Part shown: piece by piece, positions 12,426 through 28,364 of the stretch
How positions within the stretch are numbered: position 1 is the stretch's first letter
How the letters are laid out: the number at the start of each line of letters is the position of its first letter
DNA from: Casuarius casuarius
Taxonomy: Eukaryota; Chordata; Aves; Casuariiformes; Casuariidae
Assembly (NCBI GenBank): GCA_003342895.1
Contig: PTFA01000050.1
Span: forward strand, 702,820-766,819
DNA length: 64,000 nucleotides
Direction: 5' to 3'
Translations under genes and position numbers: made by a program
The notes under the pieces: model-generated
Told to the model about the DNA's origin: nothing
Database searches by the model: none
Seen by the model: the letters and a program-made list of their open reading frames with translations, nothing else

Positions 12426-15400
12426 TTAAAATTTGATGAAAAAAGGATGTGATGAACTATCAAACATGTCAAAGGTGGAAGAGTTATCAGTCAGACAAGA
12501 TGGGTGATCACTTCTCCAAATACTCACAACTGCATAGTGCTTTTGCACGAATTCTGATGGCCTGGCCAAATTACAACCTTGGTACTCCAGTCTACCCATA
12601 CACCTACAGCTTCATCTTAATTCTGGAAATTTAACATAACTTTTACTGAGAGAATAATTATATTGCCCCAGACTTCTGTTCATGCCTTTCATTTACGTGG
12701 GGACGTACATAGTTCAAGTCAAACTCATAGTTTGACACTGCCATCATAAATGCTTCTTTACTGAGTCCTCTGAGCACAATTGCCACTACCTTGAGCTATT
12801 AAGCAACATACAACAACAATACATAGCAATTTAACTGATTTACTCCTTTCCTAAGGGGGCTGAGGGCAGTAAGGTTACCTGGAATGCGAGTGCAGGACTT
12901 GATATGCAGCTTTTACAGAGGTATTTCTTAATAACTGGCTATTCTTGTTGTCTCAAAAATCCCCAAATTGTAAAAAATAATGCAGTATTCTGGGCAAAGT
13001 AATATTATAAAACACCTTCCTTTGTAAGAGTTTTTTTTCCATGCAACTTGTTTTGGGATTTATTTTTAACAAGAGGATTCAAAATATACTTTGACTGATA
13101 AAGGTCAAGGGTTCAAGAAACTCGGTCAAAGATGTTATCAGCTGGGAAAGCCATTTCCTCACATCAACACTGATAAAAATCCATCAGAAACCCAGCCAAT
13201 ACCACCTCTGCTCTAAAGGGCAGGAATGACCTTCTTTTGAACATCACTATAGTTGCACATCCCATCAAAGAAAATCTGACCCTGTGTCTCAAATCTTTTA
13301 ATGTTCTTTAATGACAGGTAATTGTCTACAGAGGCCCCTTTTGCCCAATGCTGAGTGAAGCTTTCAGATTTCTAAACTGGACTCAACACTGACTCAGTGT
13401 TTTTCAACACACTTGGGACCACAGGACAGTAGAACAAATAAACAATGTAACCAGCCCCACAGCCTGTCTTATCTCATCCCTGTGTTAGCAGAGATTCTTG
13501 AGGGTGGTAATGTTTACAAATTGCTAAAACTCTCTTTCTTCTGCTTCCTGAGCTGGCAAAAACATATCCTGGACAACCTAAGCAAAGAGATTATGCAAAC
13601 TGCTTATCATTAGGGGGAAGTGACTTCTTGTCTTATTGGCCAGCATGCCTCTTTAATAAATAGCACTGTTAATATTTTCAGCAAATTTTCCCCCTTTTTC
13701 CTTACAAACCTACGAATGTATTTAGGGCATTTCCTTTGCAAAACCCAAATGGCAAGGTCTTAAAACAAACACATACCCAATGTCTCAAAATAGCCAAGCT
13801 ATATATGCAGATTTATATCAGTTGCCAAACTGGCCTTCTGTGTTAAAGATTGCATGGAGCAAATTATATCCTCTACCTTCCTCCCGGTAAAATGGCAGAA
13901 CTAGATCTAGTGTTCTGCTGACATAACAGGCAACAGCCAGCAGAGCATCTTCTCTCATTATGTAACAAAGGCAGGTAATAAGATAAGATTTTAAGAGAGC
14001 GCAATGTAGTATTTTTCTCCTTCCCACTAACAAAATAAATCAGTGACATGGCACTGAAAGGAAATTGTTATAACCATGTCTTGGTATTTACCTAGGATAC
14101 ATAGTCAAAAGTAGGTCTCTTGCTACTCTTCACGAGGCTAATCTAGGTATTGGAATGATTACAATAATGTTAATTTAACATGCCATAATTTCTATGCGCT
14201 AAAAATGCTAGTTACTGATTACAAACCACTCATCTTTTCTTCTTTACTTTTTTAATTTTTTCTTAAAATATGAGTAAATGCACCCATTTTCATTGATACG
14301 ATGCAAGTAGCCAGTATGTTTTAAGTTATCACCCAACAATTTGGGCACATTAAACTCAGCTCTCTGACTTTTGTTTATTAATCCACTATGCCAGATATCA
14401 AAGTTTCACTCAGCAACTCTCATGTTTTGGATGATATTGAAAAATGGCTTATGTTTGTCAAAGAAAGTAAAGGAAAAAAAAAAGGTAAAGAGGAAAAAAG
14501 TGTTGTTTATAGAAGCCAGCTGCTCTGGCTTCGGCGCCAGCAGCTCTTCATCCTGCTATTTTACGCCTGCAACCCCCGCTGCCCCCACTGGCACAGGTAC
14601 AACTAAATGTTGACTTCAATGCTTCAGAGAGCACTCAACTGATTCTGTACATGATTAATTGCCAAAGACATGGCTGACCATATGGAACAGAGAAAGCATC
14701 AAGTAATTCATACTTCTGTATATGATCATTTGGCCCCTGTTGTTTTAATGTACAGGAAAGAGCTAGTATAGCACAGACCTGGTGTCTTGCCCTTGACAGC
14801 CCATTAAGAAATCTCAAAGCACCTAGTTGAAGTTATGCTGTTGGCTTTTCAATAGCAGCCTAATAAAACAGAAGCAAAGCTTTCCAACTAGTCTTAAATC
14901 TTTCACATACAGTACATTAACCACTGCTGCTAAAACAACTGGTTTCTTATGATAGGAAATGGGATTTGATTTCTAGCCTCTGCATACTTACCGAAAGCCT
15001 TTTTCTGACCTTTGGAGGGTTTACAAAATCATTGTTCGTTTCTCCTGCCATTTTCCAAGTTTCTTGCCATGGTGATCCTAATAGATTTGTTTAAGGTTCA
15101 CTACATTCTACTCCTACTAGCTGTTATATGCAAACTGTACATGAAGGCAAGCTCATGGGAGCTGAAAGAAATGGAATTATTATTAACTGTTTTCTTCCTA
15201 AGAGTCAGAGAAGTCACTAAAACATCTAAAACATAATTTACCTTTAAAGAGCCTATTAAAAAAATTCTGAAGGAAAGCAATATACTAGCATGTGCTTTCT
15301 TTTATCAGACTGGAGACAAATCATCAAATTTCATTTGAGAAGGAAGGCCAATTTATTTTAAAGCTGTAATATTCTCAAGGATGTCTGACAGAGCTCAAGA

Positions 15401-18400
15401 AAAAGGTGCAGACTTGGAATACATGTCAGTATCATTAACGACTCTGTATTAGCTTTATCTACCGCTAACATCTTTTCAGTCATATTCAGTCAGAGAAAAA
15501 CATTTAAATAATGTCTCCCTTTCAAGCCTCTTAAAATGACAGTGCTAAAAACTTAATCCCCATCCTCGCAGATCTTTTGGCAGTTTTGACACATGTTGGC
15601 AAGGATGTATTTGTTGGCACCTTCAAGTAGAAAATATTTACACTGAGTTTTCTTGTCTGTGGATTTTCTACTTGTCCAAGTTATCCTCATGCTCTCAAAA
15701 GTCTTATGTGGGAAATCCTAATCATTGGATGTTCCTCAGTGGTAATTTCCCAGACTCCTGAATCCAGCTAACACTTTCAATACTTCAACAGGATACATGA
15801 ATAATCCACAAGCCAACACGAAACTCCATAACCATTCTCCCTTTTTTACTTCTAGGGAAAACACTGGCATGTTCCAAGATGAGAAAATCAAGTGAGGGAA
15901 AATGTTAAACAAGATAAAAAAGTAAAGGTCTGGACAATTTTATTTCAAATATGAAATGTTTGTACTTTTGCAGGGTAAAAGGAACAGAGTCTGAAGTTTC
16001 TGTTATGAAATGACTGTCACAGAGATTAAGGATTCTCCCCTACCATTACATTCAGTAGCGCACAATTAACTAAAGTGTTTCAGCACATCTAAACTAAGCA
16101 CATAGAGAAGCCAATTATAGAGCAGAATGCTTAAAGTTGGACATATGCTTAAGCGCTAAATACAATGAGTGTAAATGCATTAAAATGTAGGGAGCTCTGC
16201 CTCTTTGAGGTATTCACTGCTGACAACAAAGGATGAATACCTGACTTGATAGATGAGTAGTTTGACCTAGAAAAACCTACAGAGAGCAGATAACTTAGAT
16301 ATTTTCAAAGAAACTTAAGGTCTTGTCTACCCTAGAAAATTGTACCATTTAACCATACCATGGAGTTAAGCAGTATATTTTCTAGCTGCATGAGTTTAAA
16401 TNTGATAAACAGATTAAACTAGTTAGAGCTTATTCCTACATAACAAAGGAAATAACCATTACCTTTATATCTATATAACTGTACCTACACTAGAGCCTCC
16501 AACCATATATTTAGGAAAAAGAATCCAAAAGCAATAACCAAGTTATTTTAGATTATTCTGGCATGCCAAAACTAAATGAATTTCCAGTGGAGAAAACACA
16601 TTCTTTTTAATTGGATGATTCAACACAATTATAATAGGTCTCTGAAAGATTTTCAGTACTCGGTTGCCCATAAAAAAAGTGTATAAAGTTCAATACTTAA
16701 AAAAACCAAAACAAAATAAAACACTCCCACTTTTGTTGCACTAATCAGTTCAGCAAGGTTCTGAAGGTGACGTATAACCCATCTCATCAAGAAAGAGCAA
16801 CTGAACCACTCAAGATGTTTGGAATGAGAGTGGCTTAGCACCTTCAGATGTATGGGTGAGTGAAAGGTTACCCTTTAGCCACATTCTCCCTGAGCATGGC
16901 CCTCTGAAACATCAATAGCACAAAGACTGAAGCAGGCCTGCCATGCATAGTGGATTATATGAAGTGTAAAACATTGTGGGGAAAAAGCTTTTGAAAGGAG
17001 TTGGGAAAAAGAAATCACACTTGCAAGAAGATCCAGCTGACAGGCTAGTCCCTAACAAGTGAATATGTTTGAAAACATTGTGAATGCAAGAAAAGAACAT
17101 GCCTTTTGTTTCCAAACCTACAGTGTGTCTTTACCCCAACTGTTGCCTGCATGGCTGAACATATGTTTTTTGAACAAGAACTGAAGCAGAAAGTGCTCTT
17201 TGTTATAATTCACTCCTTTGTATACACCTCCCTTTTCCCATTTTGGTCACATGCAAACAGTAGTTACGCTGAACACTTAAGCTCTGAAGGACTGCACAGC
17301 AGTATATGCTTCAGTGCTTATTTACTATTGTTGAAATCAGTTGAGCTATGATGCAATGCAAGACTCGCTTCACTAATGTGCACTCTGGACAGCTTACGTT
17401 CTGCGATACTGAATCATGCCTGGTACAACCTGCACCAGTTAATTCCACAAGTGGACAGAGCCTTCATCATCATCAAGTAAGCTCCATTTCTAATAAGCAC
17501 TGAAGAAGCATAAAATAAAGAACCTTACATGTTGAAAAAGAATTCAAAGAGAACCCTGGAAGGCTTTTTTTTTTTTTTAAGCATATTTGTGACTATCTTT
17601 TAACTAGTGTAATACTACTGATTTCCTTGAAAAGGAGTAACCTTAACATCTATTCAGTAGCCACTCAAAGCCTAGAACACCACCAACATTTTTCTTGCAT
17701 CAGTGAAGCTACTTACTACCTGTTGCCATCAACCCATTTACTGTCTTAGCCACATTACTTTCTAGCACAATGTCTGATAAAAACACAGTTGTGCAAATAT
17801 TTGGAGTCTATTTTGAGTGTCATTAGTTTTACTGAAATAATTGAAAATAAACTAAGTTACACAATGGGTTAAACACTACAGAATGAAGAAGCTGCTAGCT
17901 ACGATCAAATGAAAGAGCAATCCACTTATGCCCAAAAGTGCCTGTGGGCATGCTTTGTCTGAGACACATGCCATAGTAGAATAATAATTTAGTACATATG
18001 CAAGATAGCCACGTACAGCTGAATCATGTCTTGGAGCAGCATAAGGGATTCAAGGCTTTTATCATCCTCACAACACTAACTGCACGGTGCCTGCGAACAT
18101 CCTGTGAAAACACAGTTTGCATCATCTTGTTTCAGAAGCCAAGCTTGGGCACATTTGGCTAAAGTAACAGCTTCGCTACNCCCAGCGGTACCATGGCACA
18201 CCTTCACGTAGATTTAAAATTCATCTCCGTGTAAGGGCAGTAGCACATACTAGCCGCCATGGCAAAAGCGCCAGAAAGAAATTGAAACATTCTTCCTGGG
18301 AAGATCTCAGGAAAGTAAGGCAAAGAGAACCTAATATATTATACATATTCATTTAATGCATGGGGTAGACGACATTGCAAAGACAGCATAGAGAGGGACA

Positions 18401-18454
18401 ACACCCATTGCAAGAGGTTCACCAGGACAATAACATTTGGCCATATACTACTTT

Positions 18455-18535
18455 ACAAGCTATGATTCTTGTTCCTCATCTGAAAAACAGGTAGTGATTT
18501 TAGCACCTACCTTCCCGTACGATTTTGTTATATTA
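18455..18535 (-). repeat. Possible MIR SINE remnant (reverse)
   Basis: 'TTCCTCATCTGAAAAACAGG' followed by 'TTTTAGCACCTACCTTCCC' resembles the reverse complement of the MIR core 'TTCCTCATCTGTAAAATGGG ... ACCTACCTCA'. The match to remembered consensus is good over about 50 bp. Confidence 0.45.
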
Positions 18536-21500
18536 CATGACTAAACTTTTATATCCAAAATTGCACTAGGCACTTTATACTCCATGAAGATGGTGAAGAC
18601 CTACTATTGAGGGTGTGCAGTCTAAGTACACAGGCAAATGCAATATATTAGCAAATGAAAAAATGGGAGACTGGCAAAGGAGAACATACAGAGAAGTTTA
18701 CTAAGTTAACTCTCATCTAACAGTCACCCAAAATATGTATAGTCACAATCTCTGATGCAGTACTTACAGCAAATACAGATCTCTCCTGAGAGGGCAGACA
18801 AGTATGTATTTTTACTTCTCTTGTACTCTGAGCACTCTTAGGAACAAAGTTTTACACACTTTGTCTTGACTTATTGTAGCATGAGGCTACATAACCTTAT
18901 AGTATATATGCCAGCTATATATGGACACTAATTTCCCATTACGAGCGATTAAGGCAAATGCATCAATAACNTACTAACTGCTACACACAGGCAACAGAAA
19001 TCTTATATTCAAAAGAAAAAAATTTGCAAAATTAATTCAATAGTCCAAGTGGACTCTAAGATGCTAACTAAGGGNAGTCTTCATTATAATTAATATTTCT
19101 GATTGAGTTTACAAACCTGTAGGCTCAACAGAAACCTACACTTTTTTCCCCAGAATACTTCTAAAAAANCCCCACTCTTCCTAAATGAAAGTAAATTAAA
19201 ACCAAAGAAAACTCTGTATAATCCTAGACATGTATGCCCGTACACTCTTTTCCACAGATCAGGGCACACCACAGATGGCGCGCCCACAGTCACAGTTTCG
19301 TCAGATCCTGCTTAACTGCAGCAGCTAACATAGAACTGAAGCATTAATACAACACCCACTCAGGCTGCCCTCCACCTCTTCCAAAGGTAGGGCACTTCCC
19401 ACAGTTGTTGCCCTGTTGTTACACTCTGTTTCGTAGCCTACCTTCATCATGTCAGGAACTTAGCAACTTTTTTTGCTATTTATTGTTCTTCTGAATTCTA
19501 CACATCTGTAGAACCTATACTTTATAAACCTGTTAATGGGAACTCTAGCCAATTATTGATTATGCTATTTTGATAGACTTATGTCACCATAAAAGGGAAT
19601 GCTCTATGCTGCACTCCCTGGATGTTTGATCTGCATTCTGGCAATGTTTCCCTTTCATCAGGGAGATCTAATGTTACGGCTATACAAATACCAACATGTT
19701 GATAAGGCCATGCTATCAAAGTACTACTTCCCTTCCATTAATATTCCCAGACCTCCTTCTCATATAGGTTTGTTTTTGCTTCATTTTGATTTTGGGGAAG
19801 GATTTTTGCTCTCTTTCACACCCTTAGGAAGGGAGCAATATAGTTCTCAGTAATTAGTTTATCTCCTCAGGAGAAAAAAAGGTTCCTTCATTCTTAAAAG
19901 GAAGATTATTGAATAATTAACCCAACAATTAAAGTACACACAAGAAAAGAACAAGGAAGTAGCTTGGGGAAAAATAAATCAGTTCAGAAAATTTTAAAAT
20001 TACTTCCTGCCACCTACAAGCGCATAAATCATAAGAAATTTTTTCTAGAAATATTTTTATTTAGAAGTCTACATTCTAAATGTTGTGATTTTGTCATATT
20101 CATTTTCCATGAACATTCAGGTATTTACAGATGAACATTGGAGAAAGAATTTAAAGCTTGAATGACCAACTATTTGAAAACTTCACTGTGTATCAAAAAT
20201 CATTATTCAATTTTCACTGAAAGACATATTAAAAGGCATCTATATAAGACATTTCCAATCATGGAAAATAAACTTTATCATGTGATTCACGTGCCTAACA
20301 AAGAAAACAAACAAACAGAATCATCCACAGGTCACTGTGAATGTATGCACATCAAGTACTTTCTGAATCAACAGTCATTTGCTGAATATATGGGAATTCA
20401 TTTGGAGTAACAAATGTATTGTCATGATGTGCTCATGAACTATGACAACACAATTTGGAAAACAGAATATTCTGTTACTCATTCAGCTCCTAAGTTACCA
20501 TTCACTAATGTTTGCTTCTTAGACACAAGAAATAAGATACAGGTTCTCAAGTTCAGCTGCAAAGTCCAACTTAAGAGAGAGGTCAAAGGTGGCTGACTAA
20601 TCACCTCTACACTCTTTGAGAAGGATCAGTTAATCCACTGGTAAAAGTTAAAGCAAAGTCAAGGATGTATCAACATACGCTGGCTAAGCATCCTTTAACA
20701 GAAATAACTACACATACTGAGCAAATGCCAAATGGAGGTGTTCTCAGCTAACCAAAAAAAGGAAACCTTTCTGGTCTTTTGTGTTACTATAGCAATGAAA
20801 AATAGCAGTATGAGGAGGAGATTTGACCTGTGTTCTGTCATACAAAAACTTCTACCTTTAATGATACCTCATAACTTATATTTAACTTATATATATTTAA
20901 CATAACTTATACTATCGTTCCAAATCTCCACTTAGTATTACAGTCTATACACTTCACATCCCGCTTTAACATGATGCTACAGTGCAAATCAAAGTATTCA
21001 CAGTCCACACAGAAGAGAGATTATCTACGTGAACAAGAATCCAAACTGTTCATATGCTGTATATAAATTTTTCTCTCTTTTTTAAAGAGGAACATGTCAT
21101 TTCATCAAAAACTGGGCTCTCTATTCAATACTTGATTTTTTTTCTTTTTCCCCTTAATTTTATTTTTATGTAAGATCCTATTATGCAATTTTTGATATAT
21201 GAATTACCAAATCAAATTCAGGAATAATTCTAGAATCATTTAGGAAAAAATATGCTGAAATGTTTACAGTAGGAAATCAATTGTCTTCTAAGGATATTTG
21301 ATTATTTTTTCACGATCAACAGCAATTCTGTTGTCAAGAAGGAATTCCTTAAGACCTATGTTTCTTGTATTATTTATTTACAGTCTTAAAATGATATCCA
21401 TTTAATTTTTCTGCTTCAGAAGAATACTACTTAAATGTTTATTAACAGATAAAAGCATTCTAATATCAAAATATCAGTACATTCCTGAGTGTTAAATACT

Positions 21501-24357
21501 GTTCTTTTGAGGTTGGCAGATGTCATCCTGTTTAAATTTCTATGGCTAGTCAAATCAACAGTTATTCTTATACNCGAGATGTAATGAGATATAGTAAGTT
21601 TTTTTTTATTTATATATAAATATATATATAAATACCAATGAAAGAGAACATAGAATGTTTAGANGAATTGGAAGAAAATAAAAAGACATAAAATTTCTGT
21701 GTACAAAGCCTAAGAACATAGCAATTATTTTTAGGAAAAATAATGTTTTGATAAGCATTTTTGAAAGCAGGTTATTGCCATAGCATACCAATTTTAAAAT
21801 ACAACAACCAAATGCTACAAATTTAACTTCACAAGAGTTTTTCACCTTAGAAAACTCTACCTGTTTTCATCTCAACTGCCAGTTGCTAAACAAAAACCAA
21901 TTTTGTATCTTGATTAATACAATTTGAAAATCCATAGAGTATTATTGCTGTAGGTATGCATTCCTACTAAACTACAACTTGCAGCATTCAGAAGTGTTCT
22001 GCTTTGATAAGCATGTATTATTGGTTCATCTTCTAGAGATAATAGTCTCCCCTTGCCTTGTTCATTCAGCACTTATATATTCAGTACATACAGAGAAACC
22101 ATTGCATATAACCCTCTTGAATACATACTCTTAAGAAAGGAAAGGGAAAAAGCTTCTTCATTTTTTATTATTTTAGGTGAATTAATTCCCTCATTAAAAA
22201 AAAAAGGCAAAGAAAAAGAAAAAAGTATCACAGGTCAAAAACAAGATGACACACAAAAATCCATTGCCAAACTGGCTGTCGGTTGGATGCACAAGAGTAA
22301 TGCTAAACAACTGCAGTATGGAGACAAAATATGCTTTCTTTAAGACACTTTTACACTGAGTTATTTAAGCCTTCTGAACAGCCTCGCCTTGCATCCACCC
22401 CTCACACATTAAAGAAAACAAAGGGGGCCCATTTACACTGTAACCACGCAGTGGGGTTAAGCATGTGACCTTAAAGTATGGTGCGCTTGTGCTCAGTGGA
22501 AAGGTTCTTGACAATATAAACAAGAATTACTGCTGTTAGAGAAAGGGAAGACAATTAAAAACAATCTCGGATGCATGTTGTACAGCTGTTCAAGTTTCAG
22601 CTACATCTGACCTCTAAAGATGCTTCATCTTTTACTTCAGAAACTTAAGCCATTTTAGCTTTATTAAAATAATCCTTCAACAAAAACTGAACTTGCATGA
22701 AAAATATGAGGGTTTTATATGAGCAACACAATGAAAATTGCATATTGCTAGCAAAGCATGCTATCACCCACTTAAAAAGATGTTATGGTCTACGTATCTA
22801 TTTCTATATATTTACGTAAAGCAAATGGTTAAGCAAAAAGGAAATCTTTATAAAGAATGCTAAAAAAAATTTTGAGGAAAAAAATTGTTTCTTTAAACAA
22901 AGATAGACTTCAATGGCTCAGATCCTACAGTCAAATCTGTTGACAAACCATTGTGCCCATGCAGAACCTGTCTGATTTCAGCAAAACTCTGCAGGCACAA
23001 TGTCCCAATATAGATCAAATTACAGGACCAAGAAGCCACAACATTTTTTTAAGCTTAATTTTGGATACCATTGATTCCAAATGCAATAAAGAAAGCCTCC
23101 AATTATGGTTAGTATTTTCTTTATACATATCTATAAATTTTCTAATAACTTAGAAAATACTTAAATTTTGAACAGAAAAAGATGCAACAAGCCTTTTTCC
23201 ATCAGTAACTACAATTAATTATCCTAATATTGTCCTGAAAAAATAAGGTAAGAGAAGAAAAAGTTCTGAGAAAAAAACAAAGATATTGGCTAAGTTTCTC
23301 AAAACCACAATTTTCCTGCCTGTTTGATCTTTGTACAGTCAGCATAAGCCACAAACTCCTCCACAAATGAAAGGCATTCATGGGAAGCCATCAGAAAGCG
23401 TTACTCTTCCTCTGGGACCCAGGACAATAAAAGAAAAGTTTGTGTCTGCCACGTGGGCCTACAATTCAGCTTAAATGAACAAACCATTGCAATATCCTTT
23501 GGCTTTGTGAAAGCGATACTTCCTACTTTTTTTGGAAGAAAGGAAGTCATATATAAACAGAACAAAGGGAAGAGGCAACACAAGTAGAGTCTCTCATAAT
23601 AAATATTACAGTGAAAGTTTTGCTCATCAAACCAAGATTAAAAACATATTTTAATCTCCCAAGTTTTAGGTCTTTGATGTATATCAGAAAAGAAAGCTTA
23701 TATATGTTGTAAGATTTATAATATTTCTAGTGGGAAGAGTGTCATATTTCAGTTTTTTCCCCTGTATCTGAAAGTGAGAATATATTAGGTTGATTCTATC
23801 CTCTAATATTGTGTGTCAAATTGAGCACATTTTTAGAAAACAGAAGTTAGGATGTCCTGCTCCCTTCCCCTCCCCCAAACAGGCTAATATTACACCGAGT
23901 AAAGCATTACAAAATCATAATACTATTGCTGTAATGGTGATCTTTTAACTACAAAATACTTCTTAAAATACCAGTATTCCTACCACAGTGAAGTTCAAGT
24001 ATTTGCATTATATTCCATAACAGAGAACCACTAAACTGCATTTCTTTCTGGTGCTAAAATTGGGAGAGGATTATACAGCTTCAGCAGGAAAAGCAGTAAT
24101 TTATTATCTGTGATATTGCCACTACATGCCCACAACAGAGCCTGATAAAACACATGAAGCATTAATTTTCAGAATTACAACACAAAAAGCATAAAACTTG
24201 TGCTTCTTGACATCCTTGGTTAAATTCTGTGCAATTTTCTTGCACTGCCATCCACCCTTTCTGTGCAGCTTTTCTTGTGTTCTCTTGTTACAGCAACCAT
24301 TGCTAGGACAAAAGAGGTCTGAAACTACTTTTACTTAAAATGTTATCTTCTTGTAAT

Positions 24358-24412
24358 TCAGTCAAATGACTGGTGATTTACACCAGCTTAAACAAGGACA
24401 AAACCAGATACA
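24358..24412 (+). repeat. Ancient 'GATTTACACCAG' repeat remnant
   Basis: 'CAAATGACTGGTGATTTACA' continues into 'CCAGCTTAAACAAGGACAAA'. It shares the GATTTACACCAG core with the other remnants in this window. Confidence 0.35.
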
Positions 24413-27400
24413 GGAATGGTCCTCTCAGAAGATGTGAGCCAAAATAACTGAAGGCTTCAAGGTAAGTAACAGTGAAAGAGGCATAGATTTAGACTTAGGT
24501 TAACTGTGCTGGCTCCAGTTTCACACACTGTACAATATTCTGCTGTTTCAGTCATAACAACTAACCATTAACTTTACAGGGTATCATCAGAAGTAGTAAT
24601 TTTTAATTATAGTCCGGCAAATATTTAAGTCAAAAGAGCAAAAGAGAAAGATGCTAGAATTTAGGTTTTAAACAACTATTAGAACTAAGCTAATTTTACT
24701 GAATATTAGTAGACTTGGTTAACTCAATTTTTAGGCAAGATCTTTTAATTTCAGAGAAATTAGAAATTAGTACAAAATAGTTGTAACTGAAGAAAACTCT
24801 GGCCACTAGGCAAGTACGTTATTTAGGAGGTGGGAAGGTAGAAGCAGCTGAGAAGGCAACAAAAATCTCTTCATAGCTTTAGCAGGTCCCATAGAGCTGA
24901 TAAAGGCTCTCTTCTATGCATCATTTGAAAGATACATCGACCACATAGCTGTCTTTCCAGAAACCCAATCCTTTCAATGTTTGGAATTAAAGTACTCTCA
25001 GTCAGTCCACTCAATTCCAAAGAGTCTATCTATAGAAAAGAGAGTTGCAGAAAGTTGTCCAGATATTGGCAACTTTCAGAGTAAGGAAAAAAAGAGAGGC
25101 AGAGAAGAGATTTCAGTGAGATGCTGTACGAGAAGAAAGGGTTATGGTAGCAGAAAATGAATATAGATTTCAACCACAGAATAAAGGAAAAAAAAAAAGA
25201 AGATTTTAGAACTATTACAAAAGCAATGATAAAATTCTAATTAGAAGTGCCAAGGCTGGAATCACACCAAAGAAACTTCAAGGAGCCTGACTGGGAAGAC
25301 AGGTGCCTTGTCAATAAATACTGTGCCAGAAGAAGGTTTATGCACAACTTCTTAAGTCATTTGCCCAAAGCAAATAGCAAGCAAATGAAAGTGTGAGGAA
25401 TAATAGGATTCTTGTCTCTTACTCTCCNTTCCCTTAATGTTGCCATATGGTATCCATATCTGCAAGGATAAGCGATACTTTGTACCCTGGCGTTTCAGTT
25501 TTCATGACGCTTTACAAGTCTCATTGCTCATTTCACCACTTTCCACTAGCTACTCCTTAATGACACCCAGCCATTGCTTCCTTTGCGTTCCCATAAAAAC
25601 AACATACTCAGGAAATAATGAATGTATATTTGTCTCTTTCAAGTAACTGTGGCTCAGTTTTAACCATTTACTTTGTAATAAATTTTTTTTAAGACAGAGC
25701 TTTTTCCAGAAAAAGTCTATATATCCTAAGGGTCACAAATGTACTGATTTTTTTCTTTTTCTTTCTTTTTTTTTTTTTAAACACACCAATAATATCCTGT
25801 AGCCTCATTTCTACACTACAACCTACATTAATTCCCCCACTTTGTCAAAAAAAATTATAATAGATTCAGTAACCTAGCACTCCATCGCTCATTTTGAGTC
25901 TTCAGTCCATGCAGAAACAGCCAATGACCAGTATGGTTCATGATGACTGTCAAGTTACTTTTAATAGTGAATTGCTACAAAGAATACTTTGCTAAATGGA
26001 CATACTTAAGAAGTAGCTGTGGAAACAAGAATGAATTTGCCCAGACAGGAGCAGCGTAAGCTTACTCACAACAGCATGCTCAAGTGCTCCCAGCCTAAAT
26101 TGAAAGAATCGCCTGAAAAGCAGCGTAGTTCAGTCTGCTCAGAAGTCTGCTAACCATGGACTCAAACCAGTTGTCAAGAGCGAGCAGGTTTGGTAAGATG
26201 CATCTAGACCCTGAGGGAAAACGAATCCTCCCAGAACTACAGAAACCAGGCAAGTACCTCAGGGGAAAAATAAATATTTACCCTTTTTGGCAAGGTAGCC
26301 TCTCTGCTGCTTCTTTCTCACTGCAAAACTGCCACATAGTCTGTATGAGAGGATTCTGCATTTTCTACACTTAAAGTAACCCCTGAAGCAAATATCAGAA
26401 TGTGTTTATAAAACAGAGTATCTATAGAAGACTCAATATTTTAAGATCTTTTAAAGCAGGATAAGGTAATGCTCCATATTTCTGAATCCTCTGAAAACAG
26501 AATACTGGTGTAATAAATTATGAGGAATAAAATTTCTAGGAAACTGGAAATCCTCCCCAGATTTTCATAGAATTTTAAAGCCTGTTCCATTCACAAGCCA
26601 CTGCAAGTTCTCTGGAAACTATCCTAAGGGGTATATTTCCCCTATGTTTGGGGAAATGTTTGTTTGTAATGTGTTACACAACATGACCTAGGAACTATAT
26701 TCTAATTTTTGCACCATTGAAACATAAACTTGAATATAAAGAAACTTGAGTTGAAGATATATATATATAAGAACATACAATAAAATTAATAAACTAAAAG
26801 GAAAAGATTCATCACTGTTCATAAGAAATTATTTGCCCAGGGAATTATTTCATCTGTCCTCTCCTTTACTTGGCTAGACAGAAAATAAATTTTGCTGGCT
26901 ATGTTTAATTTCCACAGCTGTCATTGTGATCTAAAACATTTATATTGGAGCAATTACATATATCCTCAGGACATCAGGAGCCGGAGTACCAGTTCAAACA
27001 CAGTATAGGCTATCTACTATCTTCTGACTCCAGCAGCAGCTAGTCTTAGATTTAGGAGAAGTTGTACTGCAGAAAAATACTTCTTGATTAAAAAGTACTT
27101 TTAAAATGCAAGTGGTCCTTAAAATATCAAAAGTCAGCATGGTTCATACACGCTTATTGACTAGGTCAGTACAAATGTAAGACAGTAAAAGGAAATAAGA
27201 CAAATCAGAAGAGAATATAGATACCTATATTTTTGAAGTAATTTTGAAGTATTTCTCTAAATTTATTCTGTGTAGCATGCCTGGACTGTCTAATAACTGA
27301 TTCAATTGTATAAATTGTGGGAAGAATCATCAGAAAAGAGTATCATAAGTAATAAATCCATAAACCTAGNGACAGTCATGTTATTTACATCAAATCCATT

Positions 27401-28364
27401 ACACAAACTTTTCAAACAGTTGTTTGTAATAAAATGCATATATTAATATAAAACAAAAGATTATAGCACTTCCACAAATAATTACAATTCAACCTGAGAA
27501 AAGAAGTAGTTGTTTTTGAGAGATATAAAAAGGAGTCAAGTAGATTTCAGCAGACTTTGAAACAGAACTAGTAAAATTACAGTATAATATGTATTTATAC
27601 ACAATATAATTTTCGGTAAGTATGTTGTTCTGATCATACCAGTCAAATCAGCAGATTGCTTGCCCCATCTTTCCTGAAGCAGATCTTAGTTATGAACCTG
27701 GATCTTACTACTTACATATTTAAAGGGTACACATTCATATAAATTTAAGTTATACCTTTAACTGTATGTTACTTAGGCCTTTTCTTGCTACCCTCTAATT
27801 CCTCTCCCTCCCCACCCTTTTTTTCCCCCTGGGAGTAGTAAAAACAGATTTACACAAAACCAGTAACAAGTTTTACAAAAGCATATTGTTTCATTTTAAT
27901 CAGGCAGCTCATCACTTTTAAAGTTTCACACATGCACAGTATTGAAAGCGTTCCACCTGCAGACTTCTAGGCTCAGATTTCTGCTAGAGCAAGGCCCTAA
28001 TGGAATAACTCTTTTTCAAGAAAGTTTATTCAGAAATGTGTCAGTGGACAAAAATTATTTCTGATACAAAGTGAAATAATACATTCATCCAAAAGTCAGA
28101 TTTTAACTAGTTGTGCCATTTGTTATTAAACAGTAGCCAACAAGATAAAAGTTTAATAGATGAAACTTCAGATCTTCATGGTAGTATCTCACACTTCTTA
28201 CTCAGACAAAACACAAACTACNGTATTTTGTTCAAAATTCCCTTGAATACAGACTAAAATCAGACCTTCTGTTTAAGAATCTTTTGATCCATGAAAGTGT
28301 CATATCTATCTAGTGTCCCCTTCCCCTTCTATCACTTTACTGTAGCTTTGCCATCCTCTTGAAG

